Below, piece after piece: positions 15,148-23,836 of a DNA stretch of 64,000 nucleotides; the first letter of the stretch is position 1, and each line of letters opens with the position of its first letter. Below the pieces are notes generated by a model. The model ran no database searches. It had not been told where the DNA came from and saw nothing but the letters and a program-made list of their open reading frames with translations. The position numbers and the translations under genes are program-made. Origin of the DNA: Candidatus Woesearchaeota archaeon (GTDB lineage: Archaea > Nanobdellota > Nanobdellia > Woesearchaeales > JAFGPW01); the NCBI GenBank assembly GCA_016935985.1, contig JAFGPW010000001.1, positions 124,001-188,000 of the forward strand, in the 5' to 3' direction.

Positions 15148-17433
15148 TCACTTCGCGGCGGTCCGCTTCGCACGCGGCGCCTTCCCTTTCGAGCCGAAGT
15201 CCTCCTTCAGCGGGCCGTCGGAGAGCCGTTCGGTATAGCGGCACTTCGGGTAGGTGGAACAGCCGTAGAACTGGCCGTAGACGCTGCGACGGACGACGAG
15301 CCTGCCGGTCTTGCACTTCGGGCACTCCTTCTCGATCTCGCCGTTCTTGATCTCCTCCGCCTCCTTACGGACATCGGCGTCCTCGATCGCCTTGCCCCTG
15401 CAGTCGGGATTGATGCAGACCTCTTGGGTCCGCATGCCTTTCCTGGTCCTGCGCATGATCGAGACCTTCGGGCTCTGGCAGAGGTCGCACACCTTCCCCG
15501 TCGGCTTGACGGTCCCGCCGACCGGTATGTTGAAGGTCGTCTTGCAGGCGGGGTACGCGTCGCATGCGATGAACTTGCGCTTGAACTTCTTGGAATACAT
15601 GACGCGGAGCGTCCCCTTCTTGCACGTCGGGCAGGGGCCGATGAGGCTCTCCGCCTCGCGCGTCTCGCGGTTCGCCTCGGCGAGGTCTTTCCCTATCGAC
15701 TTCTCCTTGCCCTTGAAGCTGTCGAGGATCTTCGAGAGCACCCGCTTCGCCTCGTCGAGGATCGCCTCCGGCTTCGCGCTCCCTTCCCTTATGCGCTCCA
15801 TCTCCTCCTCGAAGTGCCGGGTCAGCTCCTCGTCGAGTATGTCGGGAGAGAATTTCGCGAGCGTGTCGACGGTCCGCTCGCCAATCTCCGTCGCCTCGAG
15901 CGATTTACCGGTGACGTAGCCGCGGTCGAGCAGGGTCTCGACGATCTGCGCGCGCGTCGCCTTGGTGCCGAGGTTGCGCTTCTCGAGTTCGCGGATGATC
16001 GACGCAGGGGTGTAGCGCTTCGGCGGTTGGGTCTCCTTGTCGTGACATACGATCCTCTCGACCGCCACCGGCTCTCCTTTATCGGCCTTGCTGAGCTCCT
16101 CCTCCTTGAACGTGACGTACGGCTCGTAGAGGACGTGCCAGCCGCGCTCGACGGTGCGGGTGCCTTTCGCGATGAAGGTCTCGCCGCCGCACAGGATATG
16201 GACCTCGTCGGTCTGCCGGACTGCCGGCTCGCCGAAGGTCGCGAGGAAGCGCTTGACGATCAGGTCGTACACCTTCTTCCCGCCGCCGGTGACGCGCGGG
16301 ACGAGGCCGGTCGGGTAGATCGCCGGATGCGCCGGGTCGGTCTTCTCGCCCTCGTTCGGCGCGAGCCCCCCCTTCTTCTGGAGGGCTACGACGAGCTCCC
16401 GGTACTCCGGCTGCCGGGCGAGCAGGGAAAGGATCTTCTGGTAACCGATCTGCGGCGGCAGCTTCTGCGAGCTCGTCCGCGGGTATGAGATGTAGCCCGA
16501 CGTGTAGAGCTCCTGGGCGAGCACGAGCGTGTTCTTCGGAGAGATTCGGTGCACCTTGTAGCTCTCGGTCTGGAGGGTCGTCAGGTCGAACGGGTGGGGC
16601 GGCGCCTGTTGGAACTGGTTGGAGCGGATGTCCGAGACCGCGGCGTCCTTGCCCTTCGTCTTCGCCATCACCGCGTCCGCTTCTTTCTTGTCAGCGAACT
16701 TGTCCTTCTCGTGCCATGCGGAGAGGCCGCCTGACCTCACCTTGCCGACGAGCTCGATCTGCCAGAACGGCTCGGGCGTGAAGGCCTTGATCTCCCGCTC
16801 CCGGTCGACCAGGATCTTGAGCGCTGGCCCCTGCACCCTTCCCGAGGACATCACCTTGAAGGTCCCTGCGGCCTTGATGGCGGAGGAGAGAGCGCGCGAG
16901 AGGTTGATTCCGTAGAACCAGTCGAGCATATGCCTCGTGGTGCCGGCATTCGCCTGGCCCCAATCGAGCGTCGTCGCCTTGCGCTCGTACGCCTCGACGA
17001 GGTCGTCCTTGGTGAGCGTGGAGAACTTCATCCGTGCCGCGTCCTTCTGCCTGAAAGCGTATTTCACCACGTTGAGGCCGATCACCTCGCCCTCGACGTC
17101 GTAGTCCGTCGCGACCGTGAACGCGGAGGCCTCCTTCGCGAGCTTCTGGAGGACCGCGAGATATTTCTTGGTGAAGGCAGACCCCTTCTGCACCTTGTAG
17201 GAGGGCTGCCACTCGATGTCGAAGACAGGGAACTCCCATTTCTTGTGCCCCGGCTTCTGGTCGAGGCCGTAGAGGTGGCCGACCGCGCACGCGACGACGA
17301 TGTCAGTCCCCTTATGGGTCACCTTGTAGTACGGGACGCCCTGGACGCTCTCCTTGATCGCCTTGCCTTCCGCGAGCGCGTCGGCGATCTTCTTCGAGGC
17401 GTTCGGCTTCTCGGTTATGATCAGCTCATACAT
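15148..17433 (-). CDS. topA: DNA topoisomerase I, type IA
   Basis: A 761-residue type IA topoisomerase. The Toprim part has Glu8 (ITEKPNASKKIA) and D110xD112 in TDYDVEGE; the catalytic tyrosine is Tyr317 in GYISYPRTSSQKLP. Four C-terminal zinc-ribbon-like repeats follow (CPTCKKG, CDLCQ...CINPDC, CPKCKTG...CSTYPKC) with a basic tail. It relaxes negative supercoils through a 5'-phosphotyrosine intermediate. TATA element TTTTTATAG near 17458-17465 gives a leaderless start. It is convergent with the ACT-domain gene, ten bases apart. Confidence 0.97.
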   Translation of the reverse strand: MYELIITEKPNASKKIADALAEGKAIKESVQGVPYYKVTHKGTDIVVACAVGHLYGLDQKPGHKKWEFPVFDIEWQPSYKVQKGSAFTKKYLAVLQKLAKEASAFTVATDYDVEGEVIGLNVVKYAFRQKDAARMKFSTLTKDDLVEAYERKATTLDWGQANAGTTRHMLDWFYGINLSRALSSAIKAAGTFKVMSSGRVQGPALKILVDREREIKAFTPEPFWQIELVGKVRSGGLSAWHEKDKFADKKEADAVMAKTKGKDAAVSDIRSNQFQQAPPHPFDLTTLQTESYKVHRISPKNTLVLAQELYTSGYISYPRTSSQKLPPQIGYQKILSLLARQPEYRELVVALQKKGGLAPNEGEKTDPAHPAIYPTGLVPRVTGGGKKVYDLIVKRFLATFGEPAVRQTDEVHILCGGETFIAKGTRTVERGWHVLYEPYVTFKEEELSKADKGEPVAVERIVCHDKETQPPKRYTPASIIRELEKRNLGTKATRAQIVETLLDRGYVTGKSLEATEIGERTVDTLAKFSPDILDEELTRHFEEEMERIREGSAKPEAILDEAKRVLSKILDSFKGKEKSIGKDLAEANRETREAESLIGPCPTCKKGTLRVMYSKKFKRKFIACDAYPACKTTFNIPVGGTVKPTGKVCDLCQSPKVSIMRRTRKGMRTQEVCINPDCRGKAIEDADVRKEAEEIKNGEIEKECPKCKTGRLVVRRSVYGQFYGCSTYPKCRYTERLSDGPLKEDFGSKGKAPRAKRTAAK

Positions 17434-17506
17434 CCATAGCCGAAAAACCGCGGTCCCTATAAAAAGGTTTTGGAAGCGCTCCCGGAAAGGGGGAAGCGGA
17501 GAACGG

Positions 17507-18520
17507 TCATGCGAGGATCCCCATGACCTCCTTGTCGATGAACCGGATCTTCAGGAGGAAGGTCAGGACCTCGTACTCGATCTTGTTCATGAACCGGTTC
17601 TTCTCGAGGATATCGAGCATCCGCTCATGGACCTGCTTGTAGAAGAGGACGCGCTCGATTCCCTTGCAGTAATGGTTCCGGTCGACGATCCTCCTCGCGA
17701 TGTCCCGGCCCGAGACAATCGCTGCGAAGATCCCCTCGCCGGTCAGCTCTGACGCGAAGCCCGCCGCGTCGCCGGCGAGGAAGATGCTGCCGAACTGGAA
17801 GCCGTGGTAGTCGCAGTTTATCGGGAACGCCTCGTATCTCGCCTTCCTGAGCGGGAAGCGCTTCTCGCACCACTCGTCGAAGAACCGCTTCTGGTCGGCG
17901 ATCCTGTTGATGAAAGGGTTGCCGCCGGTGCCGACCGAGGTGAAGGTCTTGTGCGGGAAGATCCACGCGTACCAGGGTCCGAAGTGGTCGACGTCGAAGA
18001 AGACCTCGAGGTCCTTGAAGCGCTGGGGGGTGAGGTAATGGAATGTGTCATCGATGCGCCGCTTCGCAAGGCCGAGGTGCTGGCGCACGAGCGAGTTCGA
18101 GCCGTCGGCGCCGATGAGCTGGCGGAAGCCGATCCGCTTGCCGCCGGACACGACGTGCCTGCGTCCGATCCTGTCCACCTTCGCATTGGTCCACACCTGC
18201 GCGCCCGCCGCCTCCGCCTCCTTCAGCATCCACTGGCCGAGGTCCTTGCGGTCGATGGTGATGATCGCGTGCTCGCCGAACTCGACTTTGGTGCGGTCGT
18301 GCGGGGTGTTCACATAGCCGTAGGAGAAGGAGCGCGACCAGAGCCGCTTCGGGATGCCGATCTCGAGGTCTTTCAGCGTGAGCCCGCCGGCGCAGATCTT
18401 CGGTCCGACCTCCCGGTTCTTCTCGAGGACGAGAACCTCGCGGTCGGCGTCGGCGAGGGTCTCCGCGGCGGCGAGGCCTGCCGGACCCGCTCCCACGACC
18501 ACGGTGTCGAAGCGTTCCAT
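17507..18520 (-). CDS. Geranylgeranyl reductase family flavoprotein
   Basis: A 337-residue FAD-dependent reductase. The Rossmann motif VVVGAGPAGLAAAETLA opens the protein, followed by LEKNREVGPKICAGGL and the second FAD block FLAGDAAGFASELTGEGIFAA near residue 270. Homologues saturate the isoprenoid chains of archaeal membrane lipids, which is the likely role. The ATG at 18520 is about 27 nt after TATA element TTTATATAC (18543-18551). The next gene, nurA, diverges from the same intergenic region. Confidence 0.9.
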   Translation of the reverse strand: MERFDTVVVGAGPAGLAAAETLADADREVLVLEKNREVGPKICAGGLTLKDLEIGIPKRLWSRSFSYGYVNTPHDRTKVEFGEHAIITIDRKDLGQWMLKEAEAAGAQVWTNAKVDRIGRRHVVSGGKRIGFRQLIGADGSNSLVRQHLGLAKRRIDDTFHYLTPQRFKDLEVFFDVDHFGPWYAWIFPHKTFTSVGTGGNPFINRIADQKRFFDEWCEKRFPLRKARYEAFPINCDYHGFQFGSIFLAGDAAGFASELTGEGIFAAIVSGRDIARRIVDRNHYCKGIERVLFYKQVHERMLDILEKNRFMNKIEYEVLTFLLKIRFIDKEVMGILA

Positions 18521-18616
18521 GGGTATCTTCCTGGCCCATTCTGTATATAAACATTCGTATTCACCATCCGAGAAATAAACGCAAGTGTTATTAAGACGCC
18601 CGCCACTCCGCCGCCC

Positions 18617-19693
18617 ATGGACGCGACGCACACGTCACTCCTGAAGGAGATCGCCATGCATCTCGGTCGGCAGCTCACCCACCGTGCGAGCGACCGGATC
18701 GCGTTCGCGGGGAGCGGCTACAGGGCGCTCCCCATCACCGCAGAGCGATACCGTGCTGTGTCGCGCCGGGTCAGCAAGGCGAGGATGGTGTTCGTCGACG
18801 GAGGCCAGGCGGATCTCCTGCGCAGCCCCTCATTCTCGCTCCAGTTCATCCGCATCGCGCACGCTGTCTATACAGAGAACAAGCGCGAATCGTTCGGCAT
18901 CGAAGGGTTCTATGTCCTTACCACCACGAGCGGGAAGGCGGAAAGCCAGGGGAAGACGACGATAACCTACACGACCAAGGTGTTCTCCGAGGGGGAGCCG
19001 CCGCTCGGGAAGGAGTACCGCTTCGACTCCTTTGACCAGGCGCTCTCCGCCGGCGCCGAACGGGGGGACATCGGGAAAGTTGGCTCGATTGTCAGGCGGA
19101 TGGCGGAGCTCGCGACCGCAGAGCGGGCGTGCCGTCGGCTCTCGCCGGGCGACGTCGTGGTCATCGACGGCACGCTGAAGGCGACGCTCGAGGCTGAGCG
19201 GAGCGTCCTCTCCCCGCTCCTTACCGAGGCGCGCAAGCGGCAGGTCCTCGTGTGCGGCCTTTCCAAGAGCTGCTCGCTCCTGACCGAGCGGGGCGACACC
19301 GCGGTCGCTCTCGTACAGTCGCTCGGCCCTGCCGGCATGTGGCTGTGCGGCCCGGTCGCGGAGATAACCGACCCGTTCCATCCTGCCGATCTCTCCTTCG
19401 CGAGGCTTCACCCAGGCTCCCGGCACGCGTTCAGGTTCGAGGTGATGCGCGGCATCGGAGGGGTCGACCTGCTGAAGGTCGTCGGGATGCTCGCCGCGAA
19501 CGCCCAGGACCCTGTCTTCCTCGGTTACCCGTATGGGCTGATAGACGTGGACCGCCTCGCGCGGGTCCCGGAACGGGAGCGCTCTTATCTCCAGGCCCGG
19601 TTCATGGTCCAGGCAGGCAGGGGGATGGAGGAGATTGACCGTTACCGGGCGGGGACCGATGCGCACAGCATCCTAGATTCCATCTCATTTTAG
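18617..19693 (+). CDS. nurA: NurA-type 5'-3' nuclease
   Basis: A 358-residue NurA-domain protein. The catalytic carboxylates are recognisable: VFVDGGQADL near residue 58, VVIDGTLKATLEAE near 184, and the C-terminal DAHSILDS block. NurA works with the HerA translocase in DNA end resection; herA is not in this window. The ATG at 18617 lies about 28 nt after TATA element TTATTAAG. The stand-alone position without herA or rad50 is slightly unusual. Confidence 0.88.
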   Translation: MDATHTSLLKEIAMHLGRQLTHRASDRIAFAGSGYRALPITAERYRAVSRRVSKARMVFVDGGQADLLRSPSFSLQFIRIAHAVYTENKRESFGIEGFYVLTTTSGKAESQGKTTITYTTKVFSEGEPPLGKEYRFDSFDQALSAGAERGDIGKVGSIVRRMAELATAERACRRLSPGDVVVIDGTLKATLEAERSVLSPLLTEARKRQVLVCGLSKSCSLLTERGDTAVALVQSLGPAGMWLCGPVAEITDPFHPADLSFARLHPGSRHAFRFEVMRGIGGVDLLKVVGMLAANAQDPVFLGYPYGLIDVDRLARVPERERSYLQARFMVQAGRGMEEIDRYRAGTDAHSILDSISF

Positions 19694-19810
19694 ACGACAA
19701 ATAGGGATACCGGCAGCCGGTCTGCAGGAACAGGATGCCGAAAAGTTTAAATAGGACGGTGTCGTCTAACTACATACAAGTAAAAATTCGCGGCTATGGA
19801 GGGGAAGCGC

Positions 19811-20203
19811 ATGAAAAAGTTCCTATCACGATTCAAGTCCACGCTGGTGGGCGATGACGGCGAGCAGAAGGAGTTCGATGAGGAGTATGTCGAGCTCGAC
19901 ACGCAGTCGGCGATCGAGCGCGGCCAGAAGATCATCGTGCGCTCCTTTACCATCAACGACTTCTCCGACATCAAGGACATCCTCGAGTCGCTCCGCGAGG
20001 GCTACACGATCGCGCTCATCAACATCAGGCCGCTCAAGGACAAGGACCTCGTCGAGCTCAAGCGCGCGATCAACAAGCTCAAGAAGACCTGCGACGCGAT
20101 CGAGGGCGACATCGCCGGCTTCGGCGACGATTTCATCGTCATCACCCCGTCGTTCGCCGAGATCCACCGCGACAAGCAGACCCAGACCCTCAAGGAGCAT
20201 TGA
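19811..20203 (+). CDS. sepF: Cell division protein SepF
   Basis: A 130-residue archaeal SepF: an N-terminal membrane-targeting amphipathic helix (MKKFLSRFKSTLVG), an acidic linker, and a C-terminal alpha/beta domain (IIVRSFTINDFSDIKDILESL then AIEGDIAGFGDDFIVITPS). SepF anchors FtsZ to the membrane at the division site. The ATG at 19811 is chosen because GGAGGGG lies five bases upstream; an ATG at 19796 is in frame but overlaps no ribosome site. A TATA element near 19743-19754 gives a leader of about 35 nt. Confidence 0.92.
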   Translation: MKKFLSRFKSTLVGDDGEQKEFDEEYVELDTQSAIERGQKIIVRSFTINDFSDIKDILESLREGYTIALINIRPLKDKDLVELKRAINKLKKTCDAIEGDIAGFGDDFIVITPSFAEIHRDKQTQTLKEH

Positions 20204-20207
20204 GGGC

Positions 20208-20222
20208 CCATCTTTTTTTCTT
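20208..20222 (+). terminator. Oligo-T terminator after sepF
   Basis: A run of seven T residues in a pyrimidine-rich context lies immediately after the sepF stop. Confidence 0.4.
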
Positions 20223-20298
20223 CCTTCACCCTTCCCCTTTTCCCGTCGGTGAGCGCCCACCACAAAGTATTTATAGGACTGCGGCGCGGAACAGGGCC

Positions 20299-20841
20299 AT
20301 GGACGACGCCCCCCATGCGGTGCAGGGCGAGGCCTGCCCGATGTGCCACCAGAAGACGCTGACGCTCACCGAGGCGAGGCGCGAGATCCCGTACTTCGGC
20401 ATGGTCTACATCTTCTCCATGGACTGCTCGTCGTGCAACTACCATCTCGCCGACATCGAGCCCGAGAACGCGGGGGAGCCGGCCAAGTACACTCTCGAAG
20501 TGTCGGGCGAGGACGACCTCACAATCAGGGTGATCAAGTCGAGCAAGGCGACGGTGAAGATCCCGCACATCGTCACCGTGACCCCTGGTCCAGCGTCGAA
20601 CGGCTACATAACGAACGTTGAGGGCATCATCAACCGAATCGAGCACCAGATCAGGAAGAGCTACGAGGACGCCGAGGACAAGGAGGAGAAGAAGAAGGCG
20701 AAGAACATCCTCAAGAAGATCCAGCGCGTGCGGTTCGGCCAGGACCGGCTCAAGCTGATCATCGAGGATCCCTCAGGCGCATCCGCCATTCTCTCGGAGA
20801 AAGCGGTGAAGGGAAAGATCCCGAAGGGCGCGGACGAGTGA
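20299..20841 (+). CDS. ZPR1-type zinc finger protein
   Basis: A 180-residue single-domain ZPR1 protein. The four zinc cysteines are in CPMCHQ near residue 15 and CSSCNYHLADIE near residue 47; a beta-rich A-domain-like region and a basic C-terminal helix follow. Eukaryotic ZPR1 binds eEF1A, and archaeal members are single-copy proteins of unclear role. TATA element ATTTATAG near 20268-20275 is about 27 nt upstream, so the mRNA is leaderless from 20299. Confidence 0.9.
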   Translation: MDDAPHAVQGEACPMCHQKTLTLTEARREIPYFGMVYIFSMDCSSCNYHLADIEPENAGEPAKYTLEVSGEDDLTIRVIKSSKATVKIPHIVTVTPGPASNGYITNVEGIINRIEHQIRKSYEDAEDKEEKKKAKNILKKIQRVRFGQDRLKLIIEDPSGASAILSEKAVKGKIPKGADE

Positions 20842-20856
20842 TGGTCCGCGCGCTGC

Positions 20857-22290
20857 TCAGCGGCCGTTGCGCTTGGCGTAGTCGGGCAGGAGGATCGGCC
20901 TGAGGTCGCGCATGTGGTCGTGCCTGCCGCGTGCCGCTTCGTACATCTCGTCGTAGTGCGTCATGCCGGTCTGTGGATTCTTCTCGGTCATGAATTCCAT
21001 CAGGTTCGCCTCATACACATGGTAGAAGTCGCCGTTGAGGATCCGGTCGAAAGCGAGACGCATCGAGAGCGGTTTCGGGCCGCGTTGGACGAGCTTGTTG
21101 TACTCGTTGACATGGGATATGATCGCCGAGCGGTGGGTATGGGGGTCGCGTTCCATGAACCGCCGCTGTGAGCTCGACGGGAAGTACAGCCGTTCTGACC
21201 CGTTGTCCTTGCCGTAGAACTTGCACGCGTTCCTGAGGATGCCCATGATCTCGAGCGGGTCGATCTCCTGCGAGAACTTGTACCGCTTGTCGAGGTTCTC
21301 GGCGAGGCGCATGTCCCTGCCGTGGTTGTAGAGGTCAGGCAGCCCCTTCTCCCAGGTGTCGACCGCGTCGGCTAGGATGAATCCCCATCCCGCCTCGAGG
21401 CCGTAGAAGAGGGATATTGTGAGGAACGCCGCATCGTCGCTGCCGCCCCACCCTTTCCGCGTCTCGAGGTAAGCGAGCTGTATTCGTCGGTTCCTCTGCA
21501 TCACCGAATTGTCGAGCGTGACGATGATGCCGATGTCATGGAGCGTCTCGTAGATGACGAGGTCCCGGTATGACGGTCCGTCCCGCTTCAGCCGTCGCTT
21601 GTCGACCTTGAAAGGGATCTTCTTCAGGTATCCCATGTTCGAGAGGTCCTGGATCGTGATTCCGTGCTTGTGCATCGCGTCCTTGCTCACGATGACCGTG
21701 TCGCCGGCATGGATGTCGACCCCGTACTTCTCGGCTGCTGCGTTGCGCCAGAGCGCCGAGTCATACATCACGCCGAGCCAGAAGCCGAGAGCGACGAGCG
21801 CTGGCTTCCGTATCGAGGTCCCCCAGAAGAGGGTGTGCCCGCCGAGCGGCTGACCCTCCTTGTTCAGCAGCATGCCGTCGAAGTTGTTCTTTCGCTGCAA
21901 CTCGTCGATCCTCTGCGGCTGGCCCTGCTGCTTCTCGAACTGGTAGGTGAGGTTGAGGTACTTGTGGATGTCCCCGATGATGCGGTCCCTGCGGTAGAGC
22001 TCCCCATCGACGTCTCTGCCAAGCCCATGCTGCACCACGTCCTCGAGCGTCGCGTTAGGGAACTGGAAGACATCGATGCTGCCGTCGTTGTTCTTCCTGC
22101 GGAAGCCGATGTGGCCGTTGAGGGCATGCCCCCAGATGCTCTGCGGCTTGAGCAGTTCCCACAGCCCCGGCGTGCAGTCGACCTCGAAGGCGGAAAGCTG
22201 CTCGTCGCTCCTCTGGCAGCACTCGGAGAAGATGCCGTCATCGAGACGGAAGAGGGGGTCGTGGTGACGCACCTTGTGTTTCCCGTTCAT
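20857..22290 (-). CDS. Large orphan protein of unknown function (477 residues)
   Basis: A long, intact frame with typical codon use and no membrane segment. It is rich in His, Asp, Arg and aromatic residues. Visible blocks include GHALNGHIGFRRKNNDG (about 60-75), DTVIVSKDAMHKHGITIQDL (about 205-225), a hydrophobic centre (FLTISLFYGLEAGWGFILAD) and a charged C-terminus. I can assign no family or catalytic motif. A GTG five codons upstream (22305) is an alternative start. TATA-like elements near 22382 and 22402 imply a leader of about 70-90 nt, unusual for this genome. Confidence 0.7.
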   Translation of the reverse strand: MNGKHKVRHHDPLFRLDDGIFSECCQRSDEQLSAFEVDCTPGLWELLKPQSIWGHALNGHIGFRRKNNDGSIDVFQFPNATLEDVVQHGLGRDVDGELYRRDRIIGDIHKYLNLTYQFEKQQGQPQRIDELQRKNNFDGMLLNKEGQPLGGHTLFWGTSIRKPALVALGFWLGVMYDSALWRNAAAEKYGVDIHAGDTVIVSKDAMHKHGITIQDLSNMGYLKKIPFKVDKRRLKRDGPSYRDLVIYETLHDIGIIVTLDNSVMQRNRRIQLAYLETRKGWGGSDDAAFLTISLFYGLEAGWGFILADAVDTWEKGLPDLYNHGRDMRLAENLDKRYKFSQEIDPLEIMGILRNACKFYGKDNGSERLYFPSSSQRRFMERDPHTHRSAIISHVNEYNKLVQRGPKPLSMRLAFDRILNGDFYHVYEANLMEFMTEKNPQTGMTHYDEMYEAARGRHDHMRDLRPILLPDYAKRNGR

Positions 22291-22408
22291 CTCTATGGTT
22301 ACCACGCTGTCGCACCAGACGCTCTCCTCGGATCGGTCCTGCCGCTGCCCCCACCAGCACTGCGGTGCGTGACGGATTCCTTATTATGGACACCGGTTCT
22401 TATTAAAA

Positions 22409-22460
22409 GTTACTATTTAACGATAGTTAACAACAGGGGGTGAAGAAACATTTTTATAAC
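22409..22460. promoter_or_regulatory. mtnP promoter with upstream inverted repeat
   Basis: GTTACTAT (22409-22416) and ATAGTTAAC (22423-22431) form an imperfect inverted repeat around TTAACG. It lies about 20 nt before the TATA element TTTTTATAA (22451-22459) that serves the MTA phosphorylase gene. Its position next to the BRE/TATA is suitable for a repressor or activator. Confidence 0.45.
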
Positions 22461-22492
22461 CCTGACCATGAAGGGGCTGCGAGGTGGTCATC

Positions 22493-23272
22493 ATGAGGAT
22501 AGGCATCATCGGCGGCTACGGCGTCTTCGACGAGGGAAAGCTCGCGGGCGTCGAATACCTCGACGTCGACACGCCCTACGGCAGGCCGTCTGGCAGGATC
22601 ATGCACGGCAGGCTCGGCACCGTCGACGTCTATGTGCTCCCGCGCCACGGCGCCGAGCACACCATCGATCCGGGCAGCGTCAACTACCGCGCGAACATCC
22701 ACGCGTTCAAGGAGATCGGCTGCACGCATGTGCTCTCGACCTCCGCCGTCGGCTCGCTGAAGGACCAGTACAGGCCCGGCGATCTCGCGTTCACCGACCA
22801 GTTCTACGATAACACCAAGGGCAGGAAGAGCACCTTCTACGACACGGACCGGGTCTGCCATGTCAGCATGGCGGAGCCCTTCTGCCCCGAACTGCGCAAG
22901 CTGCTTATCGCGACAGCGAAGGAGCTCAGGCTCGCGCACCATGAGACCGCGACCTGCCTCGTTATGGAGGGCCCGCGGTTCTCGACGAAGGCGGAATCGC
23001 GCATCTACCGCATGTGGGGCTGCGACACCATCAACATGACGCTCTGCCCCGAGGTCGCGCTCGCCCGGGAGGCGGAGCTCTGCTACGCGAACGTCGCGAT
23101 GGTGACCGACTACGACTGCTGGAAGGACCATGCAGTCTCGCATGAGGAGGTCGTCGCGACGATCGGGAAGAACATGAAGAACATCCAGGCGCTCCTCGCT
23201 GCGGTGGTGCCGAAGATACCGGAGAGGCGGGTCTGCGGCTGCGGGCACGCCCTCGAAGGGGCGCTCATGTAG
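22493..23272 (+). CDS. mtnP: S-methyl-5'-thioadenosine phosphorylase
   Basis: A 259-residue PNP/MTAP-family enzyme. Recognisable blocks are IGIIGGYG at the N-terminus, the phosphate-binding PRHG (near residue 51), INYRANI-type VNYRANIHAF, and the substrate motif NMTLCPEVALARE with TDYDCW. It cleaves methylthioadenosine to adenine and methylthioribose-1-phosphate. A GAGGTGG site precedes the ATG at 22493; a GTG at 22484 overlaps that site and is less likely. apt follows at once, so the adenine released is probably salvaged by the next gene product. Confidence 0.93.
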   Translation: MRIGIIGGYGVFDEGKLAGVEYLDVDTPYGRPSGRIMHGRLGTVDVYVLPRHGAEHTIDPGSVNYRANIHAFKEIGCTHVLSTSAVGSLKDQYRPGDLAFTDQFYDNTKGRKSTFYDTDRVCHVSMAEPFCPELRKLLIATAKELRLAHHETATCLVMEGPRFSTKAESRIYRMWGCDTINMTLCPEVALAREAELCYANVAMVTDYDCWKDHAVSHEEVVATIGKNMKNIQALLAAVVPKIPERRVCGCGHALEGALM

Positions 23273-23281
23273 GCGGACCGA

Positions 23282-23809
23282 ATGGCAAAGGACCTCAAGA
23301 AGACCATCAGGACCGTGCCGCACTGGCCGGTCGAGGGGGTGATGTTCCGGGACATCACGACGCTGCTGAAGGACGGCGAGGCGTTCCGCCAGTGCTGCGA
23401 CGAGCTCTATGCCCGGTACAGGGGCGCGAAGGTCGACAAGATCGTCGGGATCGAGAGCCGCGGCTTCATCTTCGGCTCGGTCCTCGCCTACAGGCTCGGC
23501 GTCGGGTTCGTGCCTGCGCGAAAGCGGGGCAAGCTCCCGGCGAAGACCGTCAGCCAGGAATACGCGCTCGAGTACGGCACCGACACGGTCGAGATGCATG
23601 AGGACGCGATCGGCAAGGGCGAGCGGGTTCTCGTCATCGACGACCTCATCGCCACCGGCGGGACCGCGAGCGCCGTCGTCAAGCTCGTGGAGAAGCTCGG
23701 CGGGATCGTGCACGAGATCGCGTTCGTGATCGACCTCCCTGACCTCAAGGGGAAGGAGAAGCTGAAGGGCTACAAGATATTCACGATGATGGGCTTTGAG
23801 GGGGAATGA
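23282..23809 (+). CDS. apt: Adenine phosphoribosyltransferase
   Basis: A 175-residue type I phosphoribosyltransferase. The PRPP loop is VLVIDDLIATGGTA (about residues 118-131); IESRGFIFG and a flexible PARKRGKLP hood match the APT family. It converts adenine and PRPP to AMP. It lies nine bases after mtnP, and both probably form one salvage operon facing metK. Confidence 0.94.
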   Translation: MAKDLKKTIRTVPHWPVEGVMFRDITTLLKDGEAFRQCCDELYARYRGAKVDKIVGIESRGFIFGSVLAYRLGVGFVPARKRGKLPAKTVSQEYALEYGTDTVEMHEDAIGKGERVLVIDDLIATGGTASAVVKLVEKLGGIVHEIAFVIDLPDLKGKEKLKGYKIFTMMGFEGE

Positions 23810-23836
23810 GGAAAGCCCGTCGATGGCGCCGACGGG

